Below are positions 41,845 to 51,552 of a stretch of DNA of 64,000 bases, piece by piece (position 1 is the stretch's first letter; every line of letters starts with the position of its first letter). The DNA comes from JACQZU01 sp041908165 (GTDB lineage Bacteria > Acidobacteriota > Holophagae > Holophagales > Holophagaceae). The stretch covers positions 1 to 64,000 of the forward strand of contig JAYRFV010000070.1 of the NCBI GenBank assembly GCA_041908165.1, written 5' to 3'. A program made the position numbers and the translations under genes. The notes under the pieces were generated by a model. It saw nothing but the letters and a program-made list of their open reading frames with translations, was not told where the DNA came from and did no database searches.

Positions 41845-41855
41845 CCGGACGGCTC

Positions 41856-44477
41856 ATGACCCGCGTTGAACCCATCGAGATCGAAAAGGAAATGCGCAAG
41901 AGCTACCTCGATTACGCCATGAGCGTGATCGTGGGGCGGGCGCTGCCGGACGTGCGGGACGGCCTGAAGCCGGTGCACCGGCGGGTGCTGTTCGCCATGA
42001 AGGAGGCGGGCAACGACTGGAACCGGGCCTACAAGAAGTCGGCGCGCACCGTCGGCGACGTGATGGGCAAGTACCACCCGCACGGCGACTCGGCGATCTA
42101 CGACACCCTGGTCCGCCTGGCCCAGCCCTTCTCCATGCGCCACGTCCTGGTGGACGGCCAGGGCAACTTCGGCTCCATCGACGGCGACAGCCCGGCCGCC
42201 ATGCGCTACACCGAGGCCCGCCTGTCCCGGCTGGCCAACGAGATGATGGGCGACATCGACCAGGAGACCGTCGACTTCGGCCCCAACTACGACGAAAGCC
42301 AGCAGGAGCCCCTGGTCCTGCCGGCCAAGTTCCCGAACCTGCTGGTGAACGGCTCGCAGGGCATCGCCGTGGGCATGGCCACCAGCATCCCGCCGCACAA
42401 CCTGCGGGAGTGCTGCGGCGCCCTGGTCGCGCTGATCGACAACCCGTCCATCGGCCTGGACGTGCTGATGACCCACGTCAAGGGCCCCGACTTCCCGGGC
42501 GGGGGGCTCATGCTCGGCACCGAGGGCGTGGTCGACGCCTACCGCACCGGCCGCGGCCGCTGCGTGGTCCGGGCCAAGGCCCACACCGAGCTGGTGCGGG
42601 TGAAGAACAAGGGCGAGGTGGAGCAGCTGGTGTTCACCGAGCTGCCCTACCAGGTGAACAAGGCCTCGCTCACCGAGAAGATCGCCGAGCTGGTGCGGGA
42701 CAAGAAGATCGACGGCATCGCCGACCTCCGCGACGAGTCCGACCGCGAGGGGCTGCGGCTGGTGGTGGAGCTGAAGAAGAACGAGCCCAGCGACATCGTG
42801 CTCAACCAGCTGTACCAGCAGACCCAGCTGCAGAACAGCTTCCCGATCACCATGCTGACGATCGTCAACGGCCAGCCGCGGATCTGCACCCTGCGCGAGA
42901 TCCTCCAGGAGTTCATCGGCTTCCGCCGCGAGGTGGTCACCCGCCGCACCCTGTTCCAGCTGCGGAAGGCGGAGGAGCGGCACCACATCCTGATGGGCCT
43001 GAAGATCGCCCTCGACCACCTGGACGCGGTCATCAAGCTGATCCGTGCCGCCCGCACGCCCGAGGAGGCCAAGGCCGGGCTGATGGCCGGCGCCTTCGCC
43101 AGCGCCGCCGCCCTGAAGAGGGACCCGGGCCTGTGCCTGTCCGCCGCCCAGGCCCAGGCCATCCTCGACATGCGCCTGCAGCGCCTGACCGGCCTGGAGC
43201 GGGAGAAGATCCTCGAGGAGATCGCCGAGCTGGAGAAGACCATCGTCCAGCTCAAGGCCATCCTGGCCGACGAGAAGCTGCTGCTGAAGGTCATCAAGGA
43301 CGAGCTCAAGGCCGTCGCCGACCAGTTCGGCAACGACCGCCGCACCGAGATCGTCGCCTATAGCGGCGAGATCCGGATGGAGGACGTGGTCCCCGACGAC
43401 CCGATGGTGGTCACCATGTCCAAGACCGGCTACATCAAGCGCACCGAGCTGCTCGCCTACCGGCGCCAGAAGCGCGGCGGCAAGGGCAAGCTGGGCATGA
43501 AGATGAAGGACGAGGATTTCGTCGAGCAGCTGTTCCTGACCAAGGCCCACGACACCCTGATGGCCTTCACCGACCGCGGCTACGTGTACGCCCTGAAGGT
43601 CTACGACCTGCCGGAGGCGGCCGCCTCCACCCGCGGCAAGCACATCCGCAACCTGATCAACCTCAAGGACGGCGAGAACGTGGTCACCCTGCTGACCCTC
43701 CGCGACTTCCCGGAGGGCGAGTCGCTGGTGTTCGCCACCTCCGACGGCACGGTGAAGCGGACCTCGCTGAGCCTCTATGCCAACATCCGCAGCAACGGCC
43801 TGATCGCCCTGAACATCGAGGAGGGCAACCGGCTGATCGCCGTGCGCCGCTCCACCGGCGACCAGCAGGTGCTGCTGGTGAGCGCCCAGGGCAAGGCGAT
43901 CCGCTTCCCCGAGGCCGACATCCGCGCGGTCGGCCGGGTCGCCACCGGTGTCCGCGGCATGCGCCTGGCGAGCGGCGACCACCTCGTCGACATGGAAGTG
44001 GTGGATGCCCTGCCGGACCTGCCGGAGGGGGTCGAGCCGGACGAGGCCACCGAGTCCCATGGCATGCTGCTGACCGTCACCGAGAAGGGCTACGGCAAGC
44101 GCAGCCTGCTGCAGGACTACCGGCTGCAGGGCCGGGGCGGCACCGGCGTCATCAACATCCGCACCGGCGTGCGCAACGGGCCGGTGGTGGGGTCGGTGCT
44201 GGTCAAGCCCGGGGAGGGCTGCCTGCTCATCTCCCAGGAGGGCATGGTCATCCGCTTCGACATCGACAGCGTCCGCAAGACCGGCCGCAACGCCCTCGGC
44301 GTCCGGCTGGTGAAGTTCGCCGAGGACAAGGACAAGGACAAGGTGGTGGGGATCGCCAAGATCGACGCCAGCGCCCAGGCCCTCGACGAGGAGGACGACC
44401 TGGAGCTGGTGACCGATGCGGAAGCGGCCCAGCCGGGTCCCGACGAAAGCGGAACCCAGCGCAAGCTGGAGATCTGA
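41856..44477 (+). CDS. gyrA: DNA gyrase subunit A
   Basis: GyrA (873 residues) carries the breakage-reunion domain and the C-terminal beta-pinwheel. The catalytic Tyr is Y118 in PAAMRYTEARLS; the quinolone region before it reads HPHGDSAIYDTLVRLAQPF with the common Ser and Asp. The coiled-coil gate has LQRLTGLEREKI. The pinwheel contains the GyrA box KRGGKGKLGM (family QRRGGKG). The C-terminus is acidic (DEEDDLELVTD). A long gap-free frame and canonical length. The start ATG is 69 nt after gyrB, with a parS-like site between. Confidence 0.97.
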   Translation: MTRVEPIEIEKEMRKSYLDYAMSVIVGRALPDVRDGLKPVHRRVLFAMKEAGNDWNRAYKKSARTVGDVMGKYHPHGDSAIYDTLVRLAQPFSMRHVLVDGQGNFGSIDGDSPAAMRYTEARLSRLANEMMGDIDQETVDFGPNYDESQQEPLVLPAKFPNLLVNGSQGIAVGMATSIPPHNLRECCGALVALIDNPSIGLDVLMTHVKGPDFPGGGLMLGTEGVVDAYRTGRGRCVVRAKAHTELVRVKNKGEVEQLVFTELPYQVNKASLTEKIAELVRDKKIDGIADLRDESDREGLRLVVELKKNEPSDIVLNQLYQQTQLQNSFPITMLTIVNGQPRICTLREILQEFIGFRREVVTRRTLFQLRKAEERHHILMGLKIALDHLDAVIKLIRAARTPEEAKAGLMAGAFASAAALKRDPGLCLSAAQAQAILDMRLQRLTGLEREKILEEIAELEKTIVQLKAILADEKLLLKVIKDELKAVADQFGNDRRTEIVAYSGEIRMEDVVPDDPMVVTMSKTGYIKRTELLAYRRQKRGGKGKLGMKMKDEDFVEQLFLTKAHDTLMAFTDRGYVYALKVYDLPEAAASTRGKHIRNLINLKDGENVVTLLTLRDFPEGESLVFATSDGTVKRTSLSLYANIRSNGLIALNIEEGNRLIAVRRSTGDQQVLLVSAQGKAIRFPEADIRAVGRVATGVRGMRLASGDHLVDMEVVDALPDLPEGVEPDEATESHGMLLTVTEKGYGKRSLLQDYRLQGRGGTGVINIRTGVRNGPVVGSVLVKPGEGCLLISQEGMVIRFDIDSVRKTGRNALGVRLVKFAEDKDKDKVVGIAKIDASAQALDEEDDLELVTDAEAAQPGPDESGTQRKLEI

Positions 44478-44483
44478 CCCCGG

Positions 44484-45771
44484 TCAGCGGGAGGGGTCGT
44501 AGCCGCTGGCCCGCAGCAGCGCCTTGGGATCGCGCAGGCGGAGCAGGTCGGCGAGGGCGGCGCGCTTGTCGGCGGCCCGGGCGTGGTAGGCCCGGGCGAT
44601 CCGGAACCCGACGTAGTAGCCCAGGGCCGCCGGCCAGTCCGGTCGGGCCCGGTCATTGTTGGCGATCCAGTCCCGGCAGTCGGTCCCGTCCATGGCCTGG
44701 ACGAAGCGCGCCCACACCTCCCCGCTCGTGGGCGTCACCCCAGGTCCGATAGGCCGGTTCCGGCAGGTCGGGACAGACCAGCGTGGCGATGAAGTCGGCC
44801 GTCCCCTCGACCAGCGCCTGGCGGAGCAGGCTGGGCGTGCCGCCCCCGGTCTGCTGGAAGTGCACCAGTTCGTGGACGACCACCGAAGGGAGTTCCTCCA
44901 CCGGGCGGAACAGGTCGAGGTCGCGGGGGCCGAATTCACCCAGGTCGACCCCGGGCGCGCGGCAGTACACCTCGGCGCCGATGACCAGGCCGTTGGCGGT
45001 GGCGGTTCCGCCGGAGCGGAAGTGGCCCACCACGAAGCTGATCTGGGGAAAGAAGGTGGGGGGGTACAGGGCCTTCATCCGCCCGAGGGCCGCCAGGATC
45101 GCCGGCCGCTGGGCGTCGATGGCGGCCTCCAGGGCGCCCAGGGAGCCGAAGAACCGCGGAAGGGCGCCGAAGGTGCCCGCAAGCCGGTCGAGGTCCTGGA
45201 TCTTGCCCAGGGCGAGGAAATCCACCAGGCCTGGTGACCCGGGGTGGAGGTAGAGGTCGGCCACCCGGGCCATGCGCGCGTCCTGGGCCTGGGTGGGAAA
45301 GGGTTCGCCCAGTGTGGCGCGAAGCCGGCCGAGGTCGGCCGTCACCAGCCGGGCCCGGGCGGGGTCGCCGTGGTTGCGCCTGAAGCGCCGATCGTTGGCC
45401 TCCACCTGCTTGAGCAGGGCCGCCCAGCGGGGCTGACCGGACAGGCTGGCCAGGTCGGGGTCGCCGGCCATGCCGTCCCGGTCGCGGTAGCCCCGGGCTG
45501 AGGATCGGGCCAGGGCTTCGAGTGCGGCGCGGTTCCGACCGGCCCGGGCGAAGGCGCAGGCGGCGTTGTAGTAACCCTGCGCCGCCAGAGCCGGATGGGC
45601 GGCGGCGGCGGCCTGGAACCCGGCCGCCGCCGCCGTGAACCGGTGTTCACGGGCCGCCGTGCTGCCCTCCTGGTAGAGGCGGGCGGCGGCGAGGGTGTCG
45701 GAGGCGGTCAGCGAGGATCCGGCCAGCAGCCCCCAGAGGGCGGCCAGAGCCAAGTGGGAACGAGGACGCAC
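44484..45771 (-). pseudogene. Exported putative zinc protease (HELVH), broken by one frameshift
   Basis: The protein starts at GTG 45771 with a signal peptide (SHLALAALWGLLAGSS) and continues as a helical TPR-like region, then a segment with VVHELVHFQQTGGG (HExxH, near residue 298) and VEGTADFIATLV, as in DUF2268/GldB-like predicted zinc proteases. After WGDAHE the first frame loses sense and ends at 44653. The rest of the C-terminus (VWARFVQAMDGTDCRDW to LRASGYDPSR) is in the next frame, to the stop at 44484. One extra G in a G4 run near 44720-44723 explains the break. Either a recent pseudogene or a homopolymer sequencing error. The restored protein would have about 428 residues. Confidence 0.75.
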
Positions 45772-45818
45772 GGGGACTCCAGGAAGATCCCCCGGTTACC
45801 GCGGCCCGGCCCGCGCGT

Positions 45819-47189
45819 TTAGGCCCGGCCCGGAACCGGATGGCCGGCCAGGCAGGCGATCCCGGCCTGGAGATCCTCCTCGGACAGGCTGTGGTCGGCC
45901 AGTTGTCCGTCCAGGAAGGCGCCGTAGCCGTTCAGGTCCATGAGGCCGTGGCCGCTGAGGTTGAAGAGGATCACCCTCTCCTTGCCTTCTTCGCGCGCCT
46001 GCACGGCGGCGCGGATGGCCATGGCGATGGCGTGGCTGGACTCGGGCGCCGGAATGATGCCCTCGGTGCGGGCGAAGGCCATGGCGGCGGAGAAGCACTC
46101 CAGCTGCTGGATCGCCACCGGGGTCACCAGGCCGTCGACCACGGTCTTGCTCACCAGCGGCGCCATGCCGTGGTAGCGCAGGCCGCCGGCGTGGATGCCG
46201 GGCGGCATGAAGGTGTGGCCGAGGCTGTGCATGGGCATCAGCGGGGTCATCCGCGCCACGTCGCCGTGGTCGTAGGCGTAGGGCCCGCGGGTGAGGGTCG
46301 GGCAGGAGGCCGGTTCCACGGCGAAGAACTCCGTCTGCGCGCCGTGCAGCTTGTCGCGCAGGAACGGGAAGGCCAGGCCGGCGAAGTTGCTGCCGCCGCC
46401 CACACAGCCGATGACCGCGTCGATCTTCGCCTCGCCGGCGGCGGCCATCTGCTTCTGGGCCTCCAGGCCGATGATGGTCTGGTGCAGCAGCACGTGGTTG
46501 AGCACGCTGCCGAGGGTGTAGCGGGTCTTGCCGGTGGGGTCGGTGACGGCGGCCTCCACCGCCTCGCTGATGGCGATGCCCAGGCTGCCCGGGGAGGTCC
46601 GGTCCTGGGCCAGGATCGCCCGGCCGGCGGCGGTCTCCGGGCTGGGGCTGGCGACGCACTCCCCGCCCCAGGTGCGCATCATCATCTTGCGGAAGGGCTT
46701 CTGGTCGAAGCTCACGCGCACCATGAAGATCTTGCATTCGAGGCCGAACTGGGCGCAGGCGAAGGCGATGCTGCTGCCCCACTGGCCGGCGCCGGTCTCC
46801 GAGGTGATCCGGGTCATGCCGGCGACCTTGTTGTAGTAGGCCTGGGCCACCGCCGTATTGACCTTGTGGCTGCCGGCCGGGCTGACGCTCTCGTTCTTGA
46901 AGTAGATCCGCGCCGGCGTCTTCAGGTGCGCCTCGAGCGCGCGGGCCCGGTGCAGCGGCGTGGGCCGGTAGCGCAGCAGGATCTCCAGGACCTCGTCGGG
47001 AATCGCGATGAAGCGCTCCTGGCTCATCTCCTGCTCGATGAGGTTCATGGGGAAGACAGCGGCGAGGGCGTCCGGCGACACCGACTGGCCGTCCGGACCC
47101 AGCGGCGGCAGCGGCGGGGTCGGCAGGTCCGCGGCCAGGTTGTACCAGGAGCGCGGGATGTCATCGGCGGCGAGGTTGTAGCGGGACAT
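45819..47189 (-). CDS. trpB2: Tryptophan synthase beta chain-like (TrpB2 type)
   Basis: A 456-residue PLP enzyme of the long TrpB2 type, which uses an N-terminal extension (MSRYNLAADDIPRSWYNLAADLP) and is usually found without TrpA. The Schiff-base Lys is in SVSPAGSHKVNTA near residue 108, with TGAGQWGSSIA, GCVGGGSNFAGL (phosphate loop) and GHGLMDLNGYGAF later. TrpB2 condenses serine and indole, or takes over indole salvage. I use ATG 47189, which has GGAG six nt before it; ATG 47201 is possible. It lies 22 nt after trpR on the same strand; trpA is not in the window. Confidence 0.93.
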   Translation of the reverse strand: MSRYNLAADDIPRSWYNLAADLPTPPLPPLGPDGQSVSPDALAAVFPMNLIEQEMSQERFIAIPDEVLEILLRYRPTPLHRARALEAHLKTPARIYFKNESVSPAGSHKVNTAVAQAYYNKVAGMTRITSETGAGQWGSSIAFACAQFGLECKIFMVRVSFDQKPFRKMMMRTWGGECVASPSPETAAGRAILAQDRTSPGSLGIAISEAVEAAVTDPTGKTRYTLGSVLNHVLLHQTIIGLEAQKQMAAAGEAKIDAVIGCVGGGSNFAGLAFPFLRDKLHGAQTEFFAVEPASCPTLTRGPYAYDHGDVARMTPLMPMHSLGHTFMPPGIHAGGLRYHGMAPLVSKTVVDGLVTPVAIQQLECFSAAMAFARTEGIIPAPESSHAIAMAIRAAVQAREEGKERVILFNLSGHGLMDLNGYGAFLDGQLADHSLSEEDLQAGIACLAGHPVPGRA

Positions 47190-47211
47190 GGGGGGCTCCA
47201 TGGAGAAGGGA

Positions 47212-47484
47212 TCAGGCGGGACGGACCCGGGCGAGCACCTGGCGCAGGGCCGATCCGGGCTTCTTCAGTTCCCGCGAACCGCGGGTGATCTTGCACAGGC
47301 TCAGGTGCAGTTCGCTGGCGATGTGCCGCTGGGTTTCGCCGGCCTCGAGCCGTTTCAGGAGCTCCCACCGGGAGCCCAGGTCGGCGGTCTCGGCCGGGGT
47401 CAGGATCTCCCGCAGGAAACGCTCCACCAGGTCCGGTTCGTGGAGCCGGGCCAGGGTGCGCGCGAAGTTGGTGAAGGGGTCCAT
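47212..47484 (-). CDS. trpR: Trp operon repressor TrpR
   Basis: A 90-residue TrpR (from ATG 47484; 95 if ATG 47499 is used). It contains LREILTPAETADLGSRWELLKRL (TrpR helices C and D) and the helix-turn-helix TQRHIASELHLSLCKITRGSRELK near residues 56-80. TrpR binds L-tryptophan and represses trp genes. ATG 47499 lies inside the operator palindrome, so 47484 is preferred. It precedes trpB2 in the same direction, making an autoregulated pair likely. TrpR is best known from Gammaproteobacteria and Chlamydiae; finding it here is unusual. Confidence 0.9.
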   Translation of the reverse strand: MDPFTNFARTLARLHEPDLVERFLREILTPAETADLGSRWELLKRLEAGETQRHIASELHLSLCKITRGSRELKKPGSALRQVLARVRPA

Positions 47485-47485
47485 G

Positions 47486-47507
47486 TTGTTTCTATTCATA
47501 GAAACAA
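47486..47507 (-). promoter_or_regulatory. Palindromic operator before trpR-trpB2
   Basis: A perfect 22 bp palindrome with 10 bp arms (TTGTTTCTAT / ATAGAAACAA) and a 2 bp centre sits between the -10 box and the trpR start. Its right end overlaps the -10 hexamer TATTGT (minus strand, 47504-47509). Ideal position for TrpR to block transcription of its own operon. Confidence 0.7.
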
Positions 47508-47533
47508 TAGAGGACCTTCAGCACCTCTGTCAA
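47504..47533 (-). promoter_or_regulatory. Sigma-70 promoter of trpR-trpB2
   Basis: A perfect -35 TTGACA (minus strand, 47528-47533) lies 18 bp from TATTGT (47504-47509). The -10 is 19 nt from ATG 47484. It is the clearest two-box promoter in the window. Confidence 0.65.
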
Positions 47534-47546
47534 CCGGCGGTTGCCC

Positions 47547-48065
47547 TCAGCCGTGGCGGACCACGGTGAACCGCTGCAGCCGCACCGGCTCCAGGGGGCC
47601 GATGCCGGCCTTGCGGCGCGCGATCTCGAGCTGCTGCTCGACCCGGGCGATGCCTTCCAGGGCCGGCAGCAGCACGCCCCGGCGGCCGTCCGGTGCGGCC
47701 ACCACCACGCCGAAGCGGGCCGGATCGAGGTCCTGGGGTCCCGCCGCCGGCTCCAGCGGGCCGAGCACGTCGACCATCACCTGCAGCCCATCCAACTCGT
47801 CGGCGGTCAGCGGGCTGAAACGCCGGTCCTCGCGGGCGGAGGCATGGCCGTTCCGGAGGATCTCCAGCGGCAGGGAGGCGGTCTGCGGTTCGAGGGTGCC
47901 GATGCAGCCGCGCAGCGCCCCGCCGGCCGCGTGAAGGCTGACGAAGCAGGCGCCGGGCGCCGCCGGAAGGCCGGCGCCGAGCCCCTCCGGCACACGGTCC
48001 AGGCGCCGCCCGTGGCGGGCCGCCTCGGCCACCGCGCAACGCGCCAGTTCGACCCAAGGATCCAT
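47547..48065 (-). CDS. AMMECR1 domain protein (AmmeMemoRadiSam system A type)
   Basis: A 172-residue AMMECR1-domain protein. The conserved block GALRGCIGTLEPQTASLPLE (about residues 50-70) has the family LRGCIGT core; later DRRFSPLTADELDGLQVMVDVL and GRRGVLLPALEG are also typical. The function is unsettled, but the family is often encoded with MEMO and radical SAM proteins; neither is found here. The ATG at 48065 follows a TAAGCT-like box 16 nt upstream. It is divergent from the DHS-like gene. Confidence 0.88.
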   Translation of the reverse strand: MDPWVELARCAVAEAARHGRRLDRVPEGLGAGLPAAPGACFVSLHAAGGALRGCIGTLEPQTASLPLEILRNGHASAREDRRFSPLTADELDGLQVMVDVLGPLEPAAGPQDLDPARFGVVVAAPDGRRGVLLPALEGIARVEQQLEIARRKAGIGPLEPVRLQRFTVVRHG

Positions 48066-48150
48066 CGGTCCCCCGGCCCCAAGCTTAGGCGAAGGAGCGC
48101 TTGGTGCCGCCGGGCCGATCCGGGAAAATGGTGGGTTCCCGGGAGATCCC

Positions 48151-49134
48151 ATGGCTTCGCTCACCCTCGGCCCGGTCGGCCGCTTCGTCCAGCACCACTT
48201 CCGCCACTTCAACGCGGCGGCCCTGGTGGACGCGGCCCAGGGCTACCACGACTACCTGCAGGGCGGCGGCCGGATGATGGTCACCCTGGCGGGCGCCATG
48301 AGCACCGCCGAACTGGGGCTGTCCCTGGCGGAGATGATCCGCCAGGACAAGGTCCACCTGATCGTCTGCACCGGCGCCAACCTCGAGGAGGACATCTTCA
48401 ACCTGGTGGCCCACGACTTCTATGAACGGGTGCCGCACTACCGCGACCTCACGCCCGCCGACGAGAAGGCCCTGCTGGACCGGCACATGAACCGGGTGAC
48501 CGACACCTGCATCCCGGAGATGGAGGCCATGCGCCGCATGGAAAAGGCGATGCTGGAGGTCTGGACCGCGGCGGACGCCAAAGGCGAGCGCTACTTCCCG
48601 CACGAGTTCTTCCAGCAGGTGCTGAAGAGCGGCAAGTACGAGGAGCACTACCAGATCGACCCGAAGCACTCATGGATGCTGGCGGCCCTCGAAAAGAACG
48701 TGCCCATCGTCGTACCCGGCTGGGAGGACAGCACCCTCGGCAACATGTACGCCGCCGCCGTGATACGCGGCGAGGTGAAGAACGTCCACACGGTGCGCAC
48801 CGGGATCGAGTACATGACCTGGCTGGCCGAGTTCTACGAGACCAGCACCCGGCAGAGCCCCCTGGGCATGTTCCAGATCGGCGGCGGGATCGCGGGCGAC
48901 TTCCCGATCTGCGTGGTGCCCATGCTGCACCAGGACCTGGAGCGGGAGGCGCCGCTCTGGGGCTACTTCTGCCAGATCAGCGACAGCACCACCTCCTACG
49001 GCTCCTACTCCGGCGCCGTCCCCAACGAGAAGATCACCTGGGGCAAGCTGGCCATGGACACCCCCAAGTTCATCATCGAGAGCGACGCCACCATTGTCGC
49101 TCCGCTGGTGTTCGCCTACCTGCTGGGCTGGTAG
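48151..49134 (+). CDS. Deoxyhypusine synthase-like protein
   Basis: A 327-residue member of the deoxyhypusine synthase family, which in eukaryotes and archaea moves the aminobutyl group of spermidine to eIF5A/aIF5A. Visible are the NAD-binding blocks VTLAGAMSTAELG, IVCTGANLEED and QIGGGIAGDFPICV, and the catalytic-type lysine in NEKITWGKLA (K299). Bacteria have no eIF5A, so bacterial members are thought to act in polyamine metabolism, for example as homospermidine synthase-like enzymes. The ATG at 48151 follows GGGAGATCCC. No other polyamine gene is adjacent. Confidence 0.9.
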   Translation: MASLTLGPVGRFVQHHFRHFNAAALVDAAQGYHDYLQGGGRMMVTLAGAMSTAELGLSLAEMIRQDKVHLIVCTGANLEEDIFNLVAHDFYERVPHYRDLTPADEKALLDRHMNRVTDTCIPEMEAMRRMEKAMLEVWTAADAKGERYFPHEFFQQVLKSGKYEEHYQIDPKHSWMLAALEKNVPIVVPGWEDSTLGNMYAAAVIRGEVKNVHTVRTGIEYMTWLAEFYETSTRQSPLGMFQIGGGIAGDFPICVVPMLHQDLEREAPLWGYFCQISDSTTSYGSYSGAVPNEKITWGKLAMDTPKFIIESDATIVAPLVFAYLLGW

Positions 49135-49215
49135 AAGCCGACCCGAAGGGCGGGAACAGCGCCAGAATGGAACCACCGGCCCCCGGGCGGGGGCCGGTAG
49201 CTTCGGGAGGTCCCC

Positions 49216-49752
49216 ATGCTGCTGCCCATCCTCCTGGCCGTGGCCGCCGATCCACCCGCGGTGCCCCCCGCCCCGCCGGCCATCGTGCTCACCCGCGACG
49301 GCCGCGAACCCACGGACCTCCCGGCGGGCTCCCTGGAACTGTCCGAGAACAGCCTGCCCGAGGATGCGATCAAGAACGCCGCGGAACGGGTCGACCCCCG
49401 CGCCCCGGTCCGGGGAGGGACGGGCGTCGGCACCGGCGTCACCTACCTCCGCGACACCAAGGAGAGCGCCAGCAAGGGCATCCGCCACCTGCGCGCGGTG
49501 GTGCGGCCGGGCGAGCGGATCGAGGCGCGGGTGCTCGGCGCGGCCCCGGACAAGGTGTTCCTCCGCTTCTGGAACCCGCCGAAAGGCGACCCCTTCGCCG
49601 CCCAGTTCCTGCGCTGGAACCAGATGGGCCGGAACGTGGCCCAGGTGCTCGAGTTCAAGAACACCCTGGGCAGCGACTACCACCTGGTCCTGGTGCTGGA
49701 GGGCTTCGCCGGCTACCCCTACCGGCTCAAGCTCACGCGCAAGGGGCCCTGA
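49216..49752 (+). CDS. Secreted protein of unknown function
   Basis: The 178-residue product starts with a short hydrophobic segment (LLPILLAVAA) and a Pro/Ala-rich stretch, suggesting a weak signal peptide. The rest is a mixed alpha/beta domain with NKTLGS-like loops and the segment VFLRFWNPPKGDPF. I do not recognise the family. Good GGGAGG Shine-Dalgarno precedes the ATG. Confidence 0.6.
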   Translation: MLLPILLAVAADPPAVPPAPPAIVLTRDGREPTDLPAGSLELSENSLPEDAIKNAAERVDPRAPVRGGTGVGTGVTYLRDTKESASKGIRHLRAVVRPGERIEARVLGAAPDKVFLRFWNPPKGDPFAAQFLRWNQMGRNVAQVLEFKNTLGSDYHLVLVLEGFAGYPYRLKLTRKGP

Positions 49753-49767
49753 GCCATCCCAGGCGGC

Positions 49768-50198
49768 TCACCCTTCCAGATAGGGTCCCCAGTCGCCGTC
49801 GCTGAGTTCGACCGCCTCGCGCAGCAGGCGCGGCAGCCGGTCCTCGGGGAAGAGGTAGGCCCAGGCGACGTAGCGGTGCCCGGCGTCGAGCACCAGGGGG
49901 ACCGCCCGGCGCAGGTACAGTTCCTCCTCGACGCCTTCCAGGGGATCCAGGTCGGCGAGGGCGGATTCAAGCATCTCCTCGTCGTCGTAACCGACGAACT
50001 CCCCAATGACCCAGCCGGGGCCGGGCGGCGGGGATTCGGGCTCCGCGCCGGGCACCAGGGCGGCGTCGCCGTTGGGCAGCCGGAACAGGCGGCCCGGCGT
50101 CCAGGCGCGGCACAGGCCCTCCGGGTGGGTGCGCTGCAGCCAGCCGTGGCGGGATCCGCCTTCGCGCAGGCTGCCGTACACGAACAGGCCGTCGGCGT

Positions 50199-50202
<4 letters not shown>
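49768..50202 (-). CDS. Gamma-glutamylcyclotransferase-like (GGCT/AIG2) protein
   Basis: A 144-residue protein with the family start LFVYGSLREGGSRHGWL (YGSL near residue 9) and the typical EFVGYDDEEMLESALADLDPLEG. Such proteins may cleave gamma-glutamyl-amines or be involved in glutathione turnover. The catalytic Glu of the family likely lies in the YDDEEM/DPLEG region. It starts at GTG 50202, overlapping the glyA stop by 4 nt, so it is translationally coupled to glyA. Confidence 0.82.
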
Positions 50203-51443
<1,241 letters not shown>

Positions 51444-51462
51444 CGGGGCACCTCTGGGCACC

Positions 51463-51468
51463 ATCCTA
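51463..51468 (-). promoter_or_regulatory. -10-like box TAGGAT before glyA
   Basis: On the minus strand TAGGAT followed by GG ends 19 nt before ATG 51443. It matches the common short-leader pattern here. Confidence 0.45.
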
Positions 51469-51552
51469 GCGCCGCCGGGCGGAGCGCCGGGTGGACGCCG
51501 TCACATCGGCCGCCCCCGTGGGCTTCTGCCACCATGGAGCGAGGAGCACCGC

